DNA from: Cephalotus follicularis | Lineage: Eukaryota > Streptophyta > Magnoliopsida > Oxalidales > Cephalotaceae | Assembly (NCBI GenBank): GCA_001972305.1 | Contig: BDDD01002040.1 | Coordinates: forward strand, 149,519-213,518 | Direction: 5' to 3' | Length of the DNA: 64,000 bases | Shown: piece by piece, positions 11,403 to 22,946 of the stretch | Numbering within the stretch: position 1 is the stretch's first letter | Layout of the letters: every line of letters begins with the position of its first letter | Position numbers and translations under genes: made by a program | The notes under the pieces: generated by a model | Seen by the model: the letters and a program-made list of their open reading frames with translations, nothing else | Databases searched by the model: none | Told to the model about the DNA's origin: nothing

Positions 11403-12334
11403 ATTTTATAAGTTGTACAAATTCAAGGCATCAATGAAATTGAATTTTTTCTCAAAAAATACTTACTCAAGACCATAGTTCCAAGTTTTCAAGGGACCGG
11501 AGGTCCAATGTTCATGTCCTCAAACCTCTGAACAGCCACCAATCAACTCCCTCAATCATGAAACTCTACTTTAAAGCATGTCAGACCACATTCCTAAGGG
11601 GGCATTCAGGTCACATCTTGATACCGCCCCAAAGCTTTCTAAAGCTTTCAAAAAGACGAGCTTCTAAGGGAGAACAAACACCAGCCGAGGTCTCGAACAG
11701 ACCAAGGTCCAAGAATACTCCTTTCGAGGAGCAAAAAAGACTCCTTCTGATGAGCAAAAAAGACTCCTTCCGAGGAGAAAAAAAGACTCCTTCCGAGGAG
11801 CAAAGAAGATTCCTTCCAAGGAGAGACTCCTCCCGAGGAGCATCGAAAACCATACATGTAAAATCCTTCCAAGGAAGTAATAAGACTCCCCAGGGAGCGA
11901 ACACTGGTCGGCAACACCATGGGAACTTGATCGACCAGACCTAAAATCGTGTCTTGAAAGGAGAATCCATGGGAACTCGCAACGATCAAGTTCGTTGTAC
12001 TGAACACTTTGAAATAAGTGTCCCTACAAGGACTACAAGCTCAGACGACCTGGTCCATAACATGATGGACCAGACGATATCCTGCTCGGCAAACCCATAG
12101 GAACTTGTCCGAGTAGACCAAAAACTTAGTAAAGACTAAGTCTTATTACTTAAGCACTTTTGAAGCAAAATGTCTTACGTGGATTATAAAGCTTAAGTGA
12201 TCACATATATGAGAAGTCTATAAGTTAGACTGAGATAAAATTCCTAAGGAAATTATGAACATATATATATGCAAGGCTCAAGCACACGATGCAAAAAATA
12301 ATAATAAAGGCAGTATCCGAGAATACAAAAAGGT
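11403..12334. other. Tat-1 spacer between integrase and the antisense gene
   Basis: Non-coding. It holds the tandem array 11716-11841 and AT-rich sequence. Convergent transcription from gag-pol and from the antisense gene would end here. The same spacer with the same kind of repeat exists in Tat-2 (52774-53777). Confidence 0.7.
11716..11841 (+). repeat. Tandem repeat of about 29 bp in the Tat-1 spacer
   Basis: Five or so copies of GACTCCTTCCGAGGAGCAAAA, each an inverted repeat in itself (CTCCT...CGAGGAG). Tat-2 carries the same unit on the opposite strand at 53335-53433. Confidence 0.85.
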
Positions 12335-13170
12335 TCATCTTTTCATTAATACTTCGAAGATTACAAATTCATGAAAGCTAAAAAAGCAGTCATCGGGAAG
12401 AGGAGCGTTGAGGGGATAAGTGATAGGAAGTGGAGGAACCTCGAGCCCCGAGGTAGGATCCATGAGATATGAAGAGGTTAGAATGGTAGAGGAGTCCAAG
12501 GTAGGATCTGAGGGCAAGACAACCAAGTCTGGCGGCTCGATCCTCGTTAACTCTTCACATATAGCAGACAAAACCCTCTCTTCCAAGGCAAGCCTGAACT
12601 TTTCTTACTCTTCATCGACCCACTTAGGATAGAAATCGAAGGCGTTAGTCGCCGAAATGTATACCACACCATCCAGAGGAACGTCTGGATGAAGGTAAGA
12701 AACCCAGTTTCTGCAAGCATAGAAACCCGACGGAAGTACTCGGCCGCATCCTTAAACACTCCATCCTCAAAGTCTTTCGAAGCTTTGAACTCCTCCACGG
12801 AGGACTTTATCAGCGCTTGGAATTCGTCCCTGGACTTGAACTCCTCCACGGCCTTCTTTCTTTCCCTCCTCAGCTGTTCCTCATCTTTCCTCTGCTGGCG
12901 CTCGAGTTTTGCCTCTAGGTCAAGGCACCTCTCTCTGACACGGCCGAGCTCCCCTTCCAATTCCTTCCTGTCGGCCCTTTCCTCTTCCAGGTCTAAGACT
13001 ACTTGTCTCTTCTCCTCTACCAAAGAGTCCTGAACCTTAAGGACTTCATTCAACTGGGATTGGGCAGAGCGAGCAGTCTCCTCCAGTTCTGCCATGTTTT
13101 CCCTCAACTCCCTATCCCTTGCCACAATGGCAGAGAAGTTCTGCACCAGCAGCTGGGTGTTGTTCAGAGC
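12335..13170 (-). pseudogene. Tat-1 antisense gene, exon 3 (coiled-coil region)
   Basis: This exon starts with GCTCTGAAC just after a CTGACAG acceptor (13171-13177) and encodes NFSAIVARDRELRENMAEL followed by a long charged heptad region (QSLNEVLKVQDSLVEEK-like, then the KLERQQRKDEEQLRRER block). Near 12640 the frame shifts relative to Tat-2, and the proline-rich end reads in another frame to 12335 (LELERVLSAICEEL-like start, then PPDLVVLPSDPT). It is the C-terminal part of the antisense protein described for Tat-2, and is broken here. Confidence 0.75.
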
Positions 13171-13257
13171 CTGTCAGAGAAGCATACCCGTCAGGGGACA
13201 AAATAAAGAGAAAAGATAAAAGGAAAAAAAGAGGTAGCTGAGGAAAAGTTTACTTAC
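13171..13257 (-). other. Tat-1 antisense gene, intron 2 (87 bp)
   Basis: On the minus strand it reads GAGG|GTAAGTAAAC at the donor and TTCTCTGACAG|GCTCTG at the acceptor, both canonical. Tat-2 has the same junction bases at 51868/51869 and 51951/51952. The reading frame joins without a partial codon. Confidence 0.75.
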
Positions 13258-13781
13258 CCTCAAATTGCTCTGAAGACACTTGGTCACCAACTCCTCGTTG
13301 GACCAACCTGCCCTCGCCATCATCTCCAGAGGAAAGAAGACCAATTGGCTGACCGTTTGAGGGACCCCAGGAGCATTCAAATGTATTTTAGTGTTGTCCA
13401 AGGCCTCCAAGTCATTGAGCCTATCCTCAACCTCCCGAGGAGGGGGTAGCATAATTGGATCTTGAGAACTCGCGCAGAGAGCAGCGACGTCCTCGACAAC
13501 TCTACCCTTCCCGACGTCCGCAACACCTTTCCCCTTTCTACTCCTCTTCACCAGAGGAACGGAAACATCGTCAAGAGAGATCTCATCCAAGGTCCTTTTG
13601 CTTGCTTCACCCCGCTTCTCAGTGGCAGCAAAGACCTTAGCAGGGGGAGGAGCCTTGTTTTTTGGCCTGGTCCCCTTGGTCTCGGGAGCTTTCCCTTTTT
13701 GCTTTGATCATCCCGTGGCAGACGTTTTCTTTTTGTCGGTAGCCTTCAAGATAGCAGTGAAGTCGCACCGAGAAGACATTA
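13258..13781 (-). pseudogene. Tat-1 antisense gene, exon 2 (basic linker)
   Basis: Minus-strand exon of 524 bp coding MSSRCDFTAILKATDKKK, a Lys/Pro-rich stretch, KRSRKGKGVADVGKGR (a possible nuclear localisation signal) and the conserved ending LNAPGVPQTVSQLVFFPLEM...SNLR. One TGA interrupts it near 13710. Its length modulo three equals that of Tat-2 exon 2, so splice phase is kept. The acceptor CAG seen in Tat-2 and Tat-3 is changed at 13782-13786, so splicing here is probably lost. Confidence 0.72.
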
Positions 13782-13885
13782 ATGCATAAAAAAGAAGAGG
13801 TCAAAAGATCAAAGACATGGAAAATAAGAGTAAGAAAATAGAAGAAATGTAAAAGCTTAAATTGGAGGAGACAAAGGATTTATAC

Positions 13886-14778
13886 AGCTTTCCCCTGACA
13901 CTGGGGGCATAGATCTATCTTGGGTCCGCTCTCCCTTCGAGATGTCCTCAGTGCCCTCCGAGTATGATTCTTGGGTAGGGACCACGCTCAGCCTGACACG
14001 AAGCAGACGATCCTCGAGCACAATGGAATTCATATCCTCGGGCTCCAGGGCCAAAAGTTTGCCGAGGTCCATTTTCTCTGTCGATGTCAAGCGAGTCCTC
14101 TTATTCAGAGATCCTATGTCTAGTGAATCACACCAGACAGAGGGAGTGAACCCTTCAAAGTTCTTTATCAGGAAGTACCTCCTCTTCCAATTCTTAATGG
14201 ATTTGGTTCAACAGAAGCTTTTTTACACGAGAACGGGACTTGAAAAAGTACCCGTGCTTTCCTGGCGAGGCTGAGAGGACATGAAACTCCTTAAAAAGAC
14301 CCACTGTCGTATTCACCTCTGACTCGATACATTTGACAAGGAAACCTATTATGAAGCTCCAAGACTGAGGTTGGAGAAGGTAAGGATGGAGACAAAAATT
14401 CTCCAAGACTGAGATGGTAAAGGAGGGTACTGGAACCCTCAAGCCATGAGAGAGCGCGTCTTCGAAGACCACGAAGAGACCAACCCTGCTCATCGTGACT
14501 ATCTGAGGATCCGAGGGAACATTATACGTTAGCCCTCTAGGGAAGTTGTGCTTCTGGGAGAGCTCCATCACATTTCCACGAGAGAGGGTGCTAACCTCGA
14601 AGTAACTTTCAGAAGCTTGGGGGTTAACTTCGGTGGTGGGGGCAACAGGGTCACCCACCGCAGTCCCCATACTGCCTTCCGAGTGGAGTCGTCTCTCAGC
14701 GGTGGAAACCACCATGGCCAAGGGTTTGACATCTAAGGGAGAAGAAGAAGATTCACTGTTTTGTTCGTTCATATCCAT
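13886..14778 (-). pseudogene. Tat-1 antisense gene, exon 1 (Transposase_28-like domain)
   Basis: Starts at ATG 14778 with MDMNEQNSESSSSPLD; the family start is Ser-rich. The conserved block HGLRVPVPSFTISVLENF and LLQPQSWSFIIGFLVK resembles the 'putative gypsy type transposon' family by my recollection of its pattern. A deletion near 14200 (5 nt, judged by comparison with Tat-2 and by exon length) puts a stop after KKLLLNQIH. The frame then resumes to a GTATAA donor at 13885. Function is unknown. Confidence 0.75.
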
Positions 14779-14854
14779 TTACCTTAGATAGAGAGAAAAA
14801 AAGGCTAAAGAAATCCTGGACCAACTTAGAACATCAAGAAGACGATGGGTACTT

Positions 14855-14856
14855 AC
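14855..14856 (-). other. Tat-1 antisense leader splice donor
   Basis: Minus strand CTTG|GTAAGT lies 77 bp upstream of the ATG. The same GTAAGT occurs upstream of the start in Tat-2 (50262) and Tat-3 (62822). The acceptor is not clear. Confidence 0.5.
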
Positions 14857-14979
14857 CAAGAGTTTTGACGAAAGAATGGTGAGACAAGGAAGATCGAAAG
14901 CACTGGAAATTTGGGCAGCTCTCAGCAAGAAGATGAAGTTTGGAAATTAAAAAGGCGAAGAGTTTTTCCTTAAGAGAGA

Positions 14980-15094
14980 GATATCTTTAAAAGACCCAGA
15001 GCTCGGATCCTAGCCCTCCAAGCTACGCAAATCTAACGGCTGAAGAATGAACTGTCAAATCAGACGCGGGAAATAAAGAGACAGAGGCGGGAAA
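14980..15094 (-). promoter_or_regulatory. Tat-1 antisense promoter with twin E2F-like sites
   Basis: Minus-strand TTTCCCGC sites at 15087-15094 and 15066-15073, 21 bp apart. About 75 bp downstream lies CTTTTAAAG (about 14986-14993) where Tat-2 and Tat-3 have TATAAAA, so the TATA box here looks mutated. TTTCCCGC matches the plant E2F consensus TTTSSCGC. Confidence 0.65.
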
Positions 15095-15319
15095 TACACA
15101 GAACACAACAGGTGTAAATCGTGTCCTATACGCTTCTTAATGGTTTGGGTTTCGGGTCCAATAAATAGGCCCAACAACCGAAGAAGGTCTAAGCAAGCCC
15201 AATTCTGACAGTTAACTAAGTCTATGAAGGTTACGTAATGGAGGTCTGCTCGAGTAACAACTCCCAGCTCTGCTCCTCCTCCTCTGCCACGGTCAGAGAA
15301 GAATGACCAGGGGGGCATA
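15095..15319 (+). other. Tat-1 3' untranslated region and polypurine tract
   Basis: Non-coding; ends in the polypurine tract ACCAGGGGGGCATA (15306-15319) directly before the 3' LTR. Tat-2 and Tat-3 have the matching tract, reverse complemented, beside their 3' LTRs. Confidence 0.8.
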
Positions 15320-16149
15320 TGATATGGGAAAAAATATAGCTATACTAAGAACGACACGTGTCCCCCTGCAGACATCGCCAAGTGTCTAGGGGGATTAAAG
15401 TCTATATGGGTATGGGACAGAGGAAGCTCATTGACTCCAGTTAGAGAAGCAGGTGAAGACAACCTCCTTGGCATCAGTACCGAGGAACTCCTCCTTGGTC
15501 ACATTGCAGAGAACCTCCTCGACACCAGCACCGAGGACCTCCTCCTCGACTACACAGCAAGAGACCTCTTCCTCGGCAGCGTTATAGAGGACTTAATACT
15601 TCAGGCGCCAGCCCTTGAAGAAGCTCTTGACGTAGAAGACCTTGAAGTGGATAAGAGACCAGAGAACCTCTCCTTCCTTGTCCTCCATAGGATGAGGCCA
15701 TAAAATCAACCTACATTCCAGGGAGTTACCTCTTCAAACATGGAAAGATAAGATATGATAAGCATCCTATAAGGAATGTACCACAAAATCTGGCGGAGAT
15801 CAAGGGAAATGTCTGAGATTCTCGATATTTCCTTAGGGGATACCTATCACCTCCAATTTACACACTCAGGCAGTTACAAACCAACACTATAAATACCAGT
15901 TTCATAGTCAAAGCAAAGGTCATCCATTTTTACTTTCAAAAGAACCTTATTTTCTCTGTGCAGTGTCTAACTTGAGCATCGAAGTGTCCCCGGAAGAACA
16001 ACCTCATGGACCTTCAATGTGTTTGTTTCACTTGCGCAGGGATTTTCAGTCACCAAATCATCTTCTCAGACATAGATTCAAGCGTTTCCGTTAACAAATC
16101 AAAGCCCTCCACGTAGGCTACTGTTGAAGGAAGGTTTTCTGCATCAACA
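15320..16149 (+). repeat. Tat-1 3' LTR
   Basis: 830 bp, direct copy of 4884-5710 with the same TG...CA ends. TATA box at 15888-15895. It is followed by the TSD GTTTT at 16150-16154. Confidence 0.92.
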
Positions 16150-16459
16150 GTTTTAAATCCTACCAACAGTAAATAATACTTTGGTATTATTTAGTAGTAT
16201 GATGTTACCAATTTAAACTTAGATATCATGCTTTTAATTTTACGAAATATATTTGCTATATTTTTTAGTACTCATATGTTAATAGAGAAAAAATGATTTT
16301 ATTAACAAAGGAAAATATTTTCCAGATTGTGTTCCAAACAATAGAAAATATTTTCTGGATTATACACCAAACACAGGAAAATAAAACATTTTCCAGAAAA
16401 AAAAATTCCAATGAAAAAATTTTCCTCAGTAAGTTATGTTCCTCTAAACAAACGGAGCA

Positions 16460-17428
16460 TAAATTATCACAATAAACTTTTAATGGCCTTGAAATAGTGT
16501 AAACAATTCTAAGGCTTGTGATAAAATTTCTCAACCAAAGAGCTTCTAACATTGTTTCATGGCATTCTATAAATTCTGATTCCATCGTGGATAAAGAAAC
16601 AATGGTCTGTTTGACAATTCTTTGAGATACAGCTAGCACCTCCAACGAGAAGGAAAATGTATCCTGAAGTAGACCTTCTAGTGTATGTGCATCTAGCATG
16701 GTCAACATACGAATATCCAATCACTTCCCAATGATCAGTATGTCTATATGTAAGCGTGTAGTTCTTGGTTCCTTGCAAATACCTCATAACTTTTTTAGCA
16801 ATTGTTCAGTATACTTCGTCTGGATTGCTTTGGTATCTGTCCAAAACTCCTACAATAAATGGAATGTCTGGTCTTGTACAAACCATTGTACACACAAGAC
16901 TACCAGCTGCTAAGCATAACGTTTTCCTTTCATCTCTTCATTTTCCAATAAATTCTAAGGACATTGATTGTCATTGGAAAAATCCCCTTTGACAACAGGT
17001 ACTACAGAAAGAGAACAACTGCTCATCCTAAATCTCGCAAAACTTTATCAATGTAAGCCTTTTGATTTAGTCCTAATGTCTTTTGAATATTCTGTCTTTG
17101 TGAATCTCTATGCCGATGACATAAGAGGCATCACCCAACCTTTCTTTCAAAGTTTTGTGTGCGGAATTGATTTGTCTCATGTAGAAGACTCAAGTCACTA
17201 CTTGCTAGTAAAGTGTCATCTACATATAGGATCAACATAATGTATTTGCTCCCACTAGCATTAAGGTATATGCATTGATCAATGATGTAATCTGTAAAAC
17301 CATATGAAGTTATAACATTGTTGAATTTCATATACCATTGACATGAGGCTTGGTTTAACCCATATATAGATCTCTTAAGCTTGCACACTAAGTGACTTCC
17401 TTTATCAAAAGGGAAACCTTTAGGTTGG
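16460..17428 (-). pseudogene. copia-B RNase H N-terminus and reverse transcriptase C-terminal half
   Basis: Minus-strand frames in order: QPKGFPFDKGSHLVCKL, KRSIYGLNQASCQWYMKF, the YVDD box in MLILYVDDTLLASSDLSLL (17131-17425), then after a gap MRYLQGTKNYTL, RRSTSGYIFLLVGGA and the RNase H segment VSLSTMESEFIECHE to LKVYCDN (16460-16787). Several frameshifts separate the blocks. The piece ends at the Tourist TSD on one side and at the LTR-C TSD GTTGG on the other. Confidence 0.9.
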
Positions 17429-18149
17429 TGTAACGACCTGAATTCCCTTTTGTGTTGTTTAGCATTGTTCGTGCATATGTATTGTACTGTATTGGATTGT
17501 ATTATAGTGTATTGAATATTGAGAAACGATGGCATTGAGGTATTCTTATACCTATTGCTTATAGTATTGAACATATGCATGTATAGTCGGGGTGTTTTGG
17601 GCTAAGTTTCAGAAAAGTTGGCTGGATTGACTATATAAGTCAATCCTTAACCTTTTTCCTTCATTCTCTCATTTTCTCCATTCTTCTCCTTCTCTCGCTA
17701 CCCCTCTTCTCCTCTCTCTTGCTGGGCAACCTCTCTTCTTCTTCCAGCAGCTTCGGGTTGGCTCCTCCATCAGCAAAATAGCATTTGCAAGTTTAGCTTA
17801 GTCGTTTGAGCAAGATATCAGTGAGTTTTTCAAGTTCTCTAGCATAGAATTGATTGGTAGCTCAACTGTTGAAGCTCCTTTTCTAAGTAGGAATTCTCTA
17901 CTTGAATTTTCTATTGCTTGACTGATTGATTGATTGAATTGAATGATTGTATTGTATTGAATTATGTTATAAGGGTTTTAAAATTGGATCCTTGATCTAA
18001 CCGATCAAGGAAGTTTGGAATTGTAATTTGAAGGTTGTTGTTGACTTTTAGTCTCAATCCTAAGTTTTAATGATTACAAATTTGCATTTAACTTTGTTAC
18101 TTTCTGTGCAAGAAAAGATAAACAAAATTAAGAAGTGGAGAAACAGAAC

Positions 18150-18420
18150 AAAGCGTCGACGGTTGGTATTGAAGCGTCAGCGCTTTGTGCCAAATGTAGG
18201 AGACGAAGGCCAACAAAACTGCTTAATGCGCCGATGGTCTAATGGAAAGCGTCAGCGGTTTGGACCAAGGCGTCAACGCTTAAGGAGTTTGTATCAGTGG
18301 TTAAAAACAGTGTCTTGCAAAATTATTTGAGGAACTCAAAGTGGCGACGCTCAAGAGAAAGCGCTAGCGCTTTATGCCAAACAGTCGACACCCAAATCAA
18401 AGCGCTAACGGTTTGAGCGA
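18150..18420 (+). repeat. GTCGACG/GCGTCAGCGC module in LTR-E1
   Basis: Repeated near-palindromic cores such as AAGCGTCGACGG, AGCGTCAGCGCTTTG, GGCGTCAACGCTTA and AAGCGCTAGCGCTTT, spaced 20-60 bp in AT-rich surroundings. Related clusters occur at 19325-19670, 21905-22245, 23690-24090, 26290-26560, 39655-40025 and 42735-42905. Confidence 0.8.
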
Positions 18421-18700
18421 GAATTTCAAATTCATACACATAACAGTAACATAAGCATTGACTCTTAGTGCTACTCCGGTGACGCTTTGGGTGCAGGTAG
18501 AAACTAACTGGACCACTCTTTGAGGGCCGTTTCAAACACAACTAGTTCCAATGCTTCTCCAATGGCTCAATTAGCTCCACAACGGCTAGAAACTTAAATC
18601 TACAATAAATAGTAGCCAAGAATGAAGATCAACAACTTTTGCACAATCTAAGAATAAGAGCTCAACTTTCATATCAAAAGAGAAGAGCATCAAGAGCAAG

Positions 18701-18796
18701 TCTACACTTTCATATCCAAAGCTTGTTTCTAGATATTGTCTACACTTTCATATCCAAAGCTTGTATCTAGATATTGTCAACACTTTCATATCCAAC
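18701..18796 (+). repeat. 38-bp tandem repeat in LTR-E1
   Basis: Two and a half units beginning TCTACACTTTCATATCCAAA (18701, 18739, 18777). Confidence 0.9.
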
Positions 18797-19324
18797 CGTA
18801 GGAGGTTACATTGTAAACACAAAACCCTTCTTTTAAATCTTTTATTGTAAAAGGGGTGTCAAAACCCTTAGTGAGATAATCAAGGGGAGTGAACCCTTAG
18901 TAGGATTATCGGCGGGAAGTGAACCCGGTGTAAGGTGGTTTTCTTTGATTTTCACTCTTAAGTCAAAATCAAAGGTTGCTAGTGATCTCTAGTGGAATCT
19001 CAAGGGAGTCTTGAGAAAGTGGACATAGGCACGGATTTTGTCGAACCACTATAAATTCGTTTGCACTCTCTCGATCTCTCCTCTCTTTACATACAATTGT
19101 ATTATTTGTTCTTGTATGATTGTTTAGCTTCATAGTTCAATTTGTTAATTCCGCAAACAAATATCTCTTTAGTTTAAGGTTTCCATATAGGTTTTTCAGT
19201 TGTAATAAGTTTTACCAACCTTAAAGGAGTGATTTTAACCCTTGATTTTTAAAGAATTTCTTTAAACTGGATTTTGACCTGATATCGGCTACTTTTCTGC
19301 TGAAAAAATGGTTTTTCCCAGCAC

Positions 19325-19670
19325 AGACGTCGACGCCTAGCCCATTGGCGTTAACTCCTTGAGCTACTGGACTGTTTTACTGAGGTTTTATTCGACGTTA
19401 GCGTTAACGTGTATTTTTGGCATTGACGCGTACGACCTGGGATTTCTTTCTCCAGGTTAGACGTCAAAGTAAATAATATAAGCCATCTCAGTGTCGACGT
19501 TTTCAGTTTACGCGTCAACGCCTTGACCCAAGGACGTCAACGCTTAAACGTACTGGTTTTTAAAAACGCGATGCGCATCTACGCCTTCTGGCAAAGGCGT
19601 TGACGCCCATCAGCCTACTATTGAAAGTAATTGTTAAGCGTCGATGCGTATGGCCATAGCGTCAACGCCT
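19325..19670 (+). repeat. GTCGACG module in LTR-C
   Basis: Contains GACGTCGACGCCTAG, GTGTCGACGTTTTC, ACGCGTCAACGCC, GACGTCAACGCTTAA, AAGGCGTTGACGCC and AAGCGTCGATGCG. Confidence 0.78.
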
Positions 19671-20496
19671 AACGCCCTGTTTTAAAAATCTACTATTTTA
19701 AAGATGTTTTTCAACTTCTTTCACATTGCCGCTTGATGGGAGCCTCACATGAGGTATTCAAGCATTTGAAAACGGTTTTCCCTAGTTTTCAATGATTGCA
19801 TCGAATCGTATTGATAGATTGACTGATTGAGCCATATGCAATGACCTAATGACTTTCTTTGACTGGATTGATGTTCCTTCCTATATCATTAAATTTATTG
19901 TCACCGTCTATCGGCTATTGATTGATTGATTGATTGATTGATTGAGCCATAAGTGTCGTGAGTCTAAGTTCGGAATGTTGGATGCACATTCTCATTTCTC
20001 CATTAGACATCACCACTTATTGGCATTGTATTGACAGATTGATTGTATTGTATGGATTTTATAGAGCGACTTTATGACCTACATCGGCATGTTAGGCTGT
20101 TGACTTTGTCCACCTATTTTGTCGATCATGTCATTTATTGTATTGACCTGCTGACGAGCAGTACTGTTACCGACTAACGATTGATGCACCCGGAGGGCCG
20201 TAGCTCCCTGACGGTAGTAGCTCCCCCATGGTTGATGCTCATTGATACTGTATTGACCCAGCCGTAGGCTGGAAGATCTGTGAGTACCAGACTTGATCAG
20301 TCTGAGACAAGTAGATAGATCTCCCACCTTTTTCGAAGGACTACCTTCCATGGGATTGATCATTGTTACTGATTGACATTGTTTTGACCGAGGTCGCATG
20401 CTCTATAGGATATGATTGATTGATTGGGTGTTTTATACACCACCGAGTGTCTGCCATTGATTGATTGTCATAGATCCTATCCATATGCGCAGTGTC

Positions 20497-22946
20497 TGTA
20501 ACACCCCGCGCCTGCAGGGCGGACACGTGGCATTACTCTCAATCTAATACACAATACAATGGTCGGGACTAACAATATAAAAATACGAAAAACTTAAAAT
20601 TTTGCAATATATAACACTTGCAGAAGAAACAATACAAATCTTTTACAATACAGTCTTTACAATACACTATCAATCTTTCAACAGTGTTACAATACAGTAC
20701 ATATCCATCTTTCATTACAATATCTCAAAGCAATACATTCCAAAATCTACTACAATGTCTCAAAACCAGCTCCGTGGTACCCAAGCAGTCATGCGATCAA
20801 CGGTCTTCAGTCCTTCTGTCCACTGCTACCTGCTGCCCTACCTATGCCGCACACAAAGGTACAACATAGCCCCAACCCGAAGGATGGGGTTAGCCACACT
20901 GGCTAAGCAGAAACCCCATGAAGCATCTATGCATGTACAATATGCAATATCAGTGACAATTTATACAATATCAATGTGCGGTGTACAATATCAATGCATG
21001 ACATGACAAATGTACATGTACAATTGGCGATCAGACTACCCGTATGACAATGGCCCATAACAGAGCATACGGATAGGATCTATAACAATCAATCAATCAA
21101 TAGCAGACATTCAATGGTGGTGTATGAAACACCCAATCAATCAATCAATATCCTATAGAGCATGCGACCGGTGTTAACACAGTGTCAATCAGTTAGCAGT
21201 GATCAATCTCACGGAAGGTAGTCCTTCGAAAAGGGTGGGAGATCTATCTATGGTTCTCAGACTGAACAGGTCTAGAATGCATAGATCTTCCAGCCTATGG
21301 CTAGGCCAATACAATCTCGATGAGCTACAGCTGAGGGAGCTACTGATGCCGTTAGGGAGCTACGACCCTCAGCGAGCGTCAATCGTCAATCAATCGTGCT
21401 CGTCAGCACATGCTCGTCAGCACGACAATACAGTAAAAGAAACGGTCGACGAAATAGGTAGACATAGTCAACCTAACATGCCGCCGTAAACTACAAGGTC
21501 GCTCTATAGGATCCATACAATACAATCAATCATTCAATTGAGTCAGTACAACATTAAGTAAAGTCAATGAGTGGTGGTGCCTAATGGAGAAATGGGAACG
21601 TGCATCCATCTTACCGACTTAGACTCAAAACAGCACTTACGACTCAAGAAATCGATTGATGTATCAATACAACGTCGATGCAAGGCCGATAAATGGTGGT
21701 GCCTAATGGAGGGATGGAGACGTGCGTCCATTTTACCGACTTAGACTCACAACAACACTCACGACTCCAGCAATCAATCAATTAATCCAATCATTTAAAA
21801 CTATTTTCAAACACTTCAACACCTCAAGTGAGGCTCTAGTCAAGTGGCAATGTGAAAAGAAGTTGAAAACTAGCTTTAAAACAGTTAAAAACTCCTTTCA
21901 GTACATTAGGCGTCGATGTCTTTGGTGAAAGACATCGACTCCTTTTTAAAACGGTGGAAAGACGTCGATGTCTTTAAAAGACATCGATGTCTTTCCCTAT
22001 TTGTGTGGAGACCTGGCCGAAGACGCCGACGTCCTTTAAGAAAGGCGTCGACGCGTTTCCATAAAAACAGCCTGAGAATGCACATCGATGTTCTGCATCG
22101 ACGTCTTTCCAGGGGAGAGACATCTCGAGGCAAAGACGTCGACGTTTTTGAAAGGCGTTGATGTCTTTGCTGCAGAATCAAGGATATATCACTCGTATGA
22201 GAAAGACATCGACATCTTTGGGCTAAGGGTCGATGTCTTCTCCGGGCAAAGTCGATTTTGTGCAGAAAATAGGGCCAATCTCGGGTCAAAATCCAATTTA
22301 AAGCCATTATTTGAAAACCAAAGTTTACAATCAATCATTTGAGGTTAGTAAGACTAGTTACAACCTTCCAAATTCGATTTCAATCATTCAATTTAACAAT
22401 TAGGTCAAGGGTTTGCTATAAACCCTAAAAACCTCAATTCAATCACTCAATCACTCAATTCAATCATGCAATTCAATCAATCAATCAATAAAATAGTAGG
22501 CAATTCAGTAAAGAAGTCCTACCTTTCACTGAAGCTTCAAAAGTTGAGCTAACGATCAATCAATCGGCTGAAAACGCCCAATAATCCGCTACTTTCTTGT
22601 TCAATCGGTAAGCCACCACTTGGAATCACTGTCCTTGTCGATGGAGATGCAATTCCGGTTGCAAGGGAGGAAGATGGAGGCTCCGGCTAGAGAGAGAGGG
22701 AGAAGGATAGAGAGAGAAGAGGAAATGAGAATAATGATAGAAAAGAGAGAAAGAATTGACTTAAATAGTCGATTCGATCAACTCTCCGAAACTCAGCCCA
22801 AAATCCCGACTATAAATGCATATAACCAATACAATATCAATAGGTATAAGAATACCTCAATTCAATACAGTTCAGTACGGTCCAATACGGTACAAAATGG
22901 TACGATGTATGCATGAACAGTACAAAAGGGAATTCGGGTCGTCACA
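20497..22946 (-). mobile_element. LTR-D: solo LTR of the LTR-C family, inserted in LTR-C in inverse orientation
   Basis: 2450 bp, flanked by TSD GTGTC (20492-20496 and 22947-22951). On the minus strand it starts TGTGACGACCCGAATTCCC, matching the plus-strand start of LTR-C (TGTAACGACCTGAATTCCC), and ends GGGGTGTTACA. Internal landmarks match LTR-C in inverse order, for example GCCTCACWTGAGGT and the GTCTAAGT...CTCCATTAGRCA block. No coding capacity. Confidence 0.85.
21905..22245 (-). repeat. GTCGATG module in LTR-D
   Basis: Dense variant with GACGTCGATGTCTTT and AAAGACATCGATGTCTTT, perfect or near-perfect inverted repeats with CATCGATG or CGTCGACG centres (21960-21995, 22095-22165). Confidence 0.82.

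Larger units (their letters stand above)
4884..16149 (+). mobile_element. Tat-1: complete Ty3/gypsy Tat-lineage retrotransposon
   Basis: Full-length element of 11.27 kb with 5' LTR 4884-5710, 3' LTR 15320-16149, and TSD GTTTT at 4879-4883 and 16150-16154. Gag-pol is on the plus strand (5755-11402) and is followed by a separate minus-strand gene (12335-14778). The Tat assignment rests on a second RNase H-like domain after the usual one, on the long 3' region, and on the antisense reading frame, all known in this lineage. The PBS-like sequence at 5711 and the polypurine tract at 15306 complete the structure. All long frames carry stops or shifts. Confidence 0.92.
4193..16459. mobile_element. 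Tourist/Harbinger-like TIR element, non-autonomous, interrupted by Tat-1
   Basis: The ends form imperfect 29-bp terminal inverted repeats: GACTCCGTTTAATAAGAGG at 4193 and, on the other strand from 16459, TGCTCCGTTTGTTTAGAGG, both continuing to ATAACTT. The TSD is TAA, as expected for PIF/Harbinger elements. Without Tat-1 the element is about 1.0 kb and encodes nothing I recognise. The inner ends carry GGAAAATATTTTCC-like palindromes typical of Tourist MITEs. It was inserted in the copia-B RNase H frame and later hit by Tat-1. Confidence 0.82.
18039..19198 (+). mobile_element. LTR-E1: solo LTR of a Ty1/copia family inside LTR-C
   Basis: 1160 bp, TGTTGACTTTTAGTC...GTTTTTCA, with TSD GTTGT at 18034-18038 and 19199-19203. 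LTR-E2 (39529-40670) belongs to the same family. The 3' half has the copia-like blocks GGGAGTGAACCC and AAGTGGACATAGGCA...GAACCACTATAAA. It contains a GTCGACG-type module at 18150-18420 and a 38-bp tandem repeat at 18701-18796. Confidence 0.87.

Noticed and set aside
19900-20480. ATTGATTG runs as a CRISPR-like or satellite array
   Set aside because: Short-period low-complexity repeat in an LTR without regular spacers.
21722-22342. Arg- and Asp-rich frames in LTR-D
   Set aside because: Translations of the GTCGATG repeat module on either strand.
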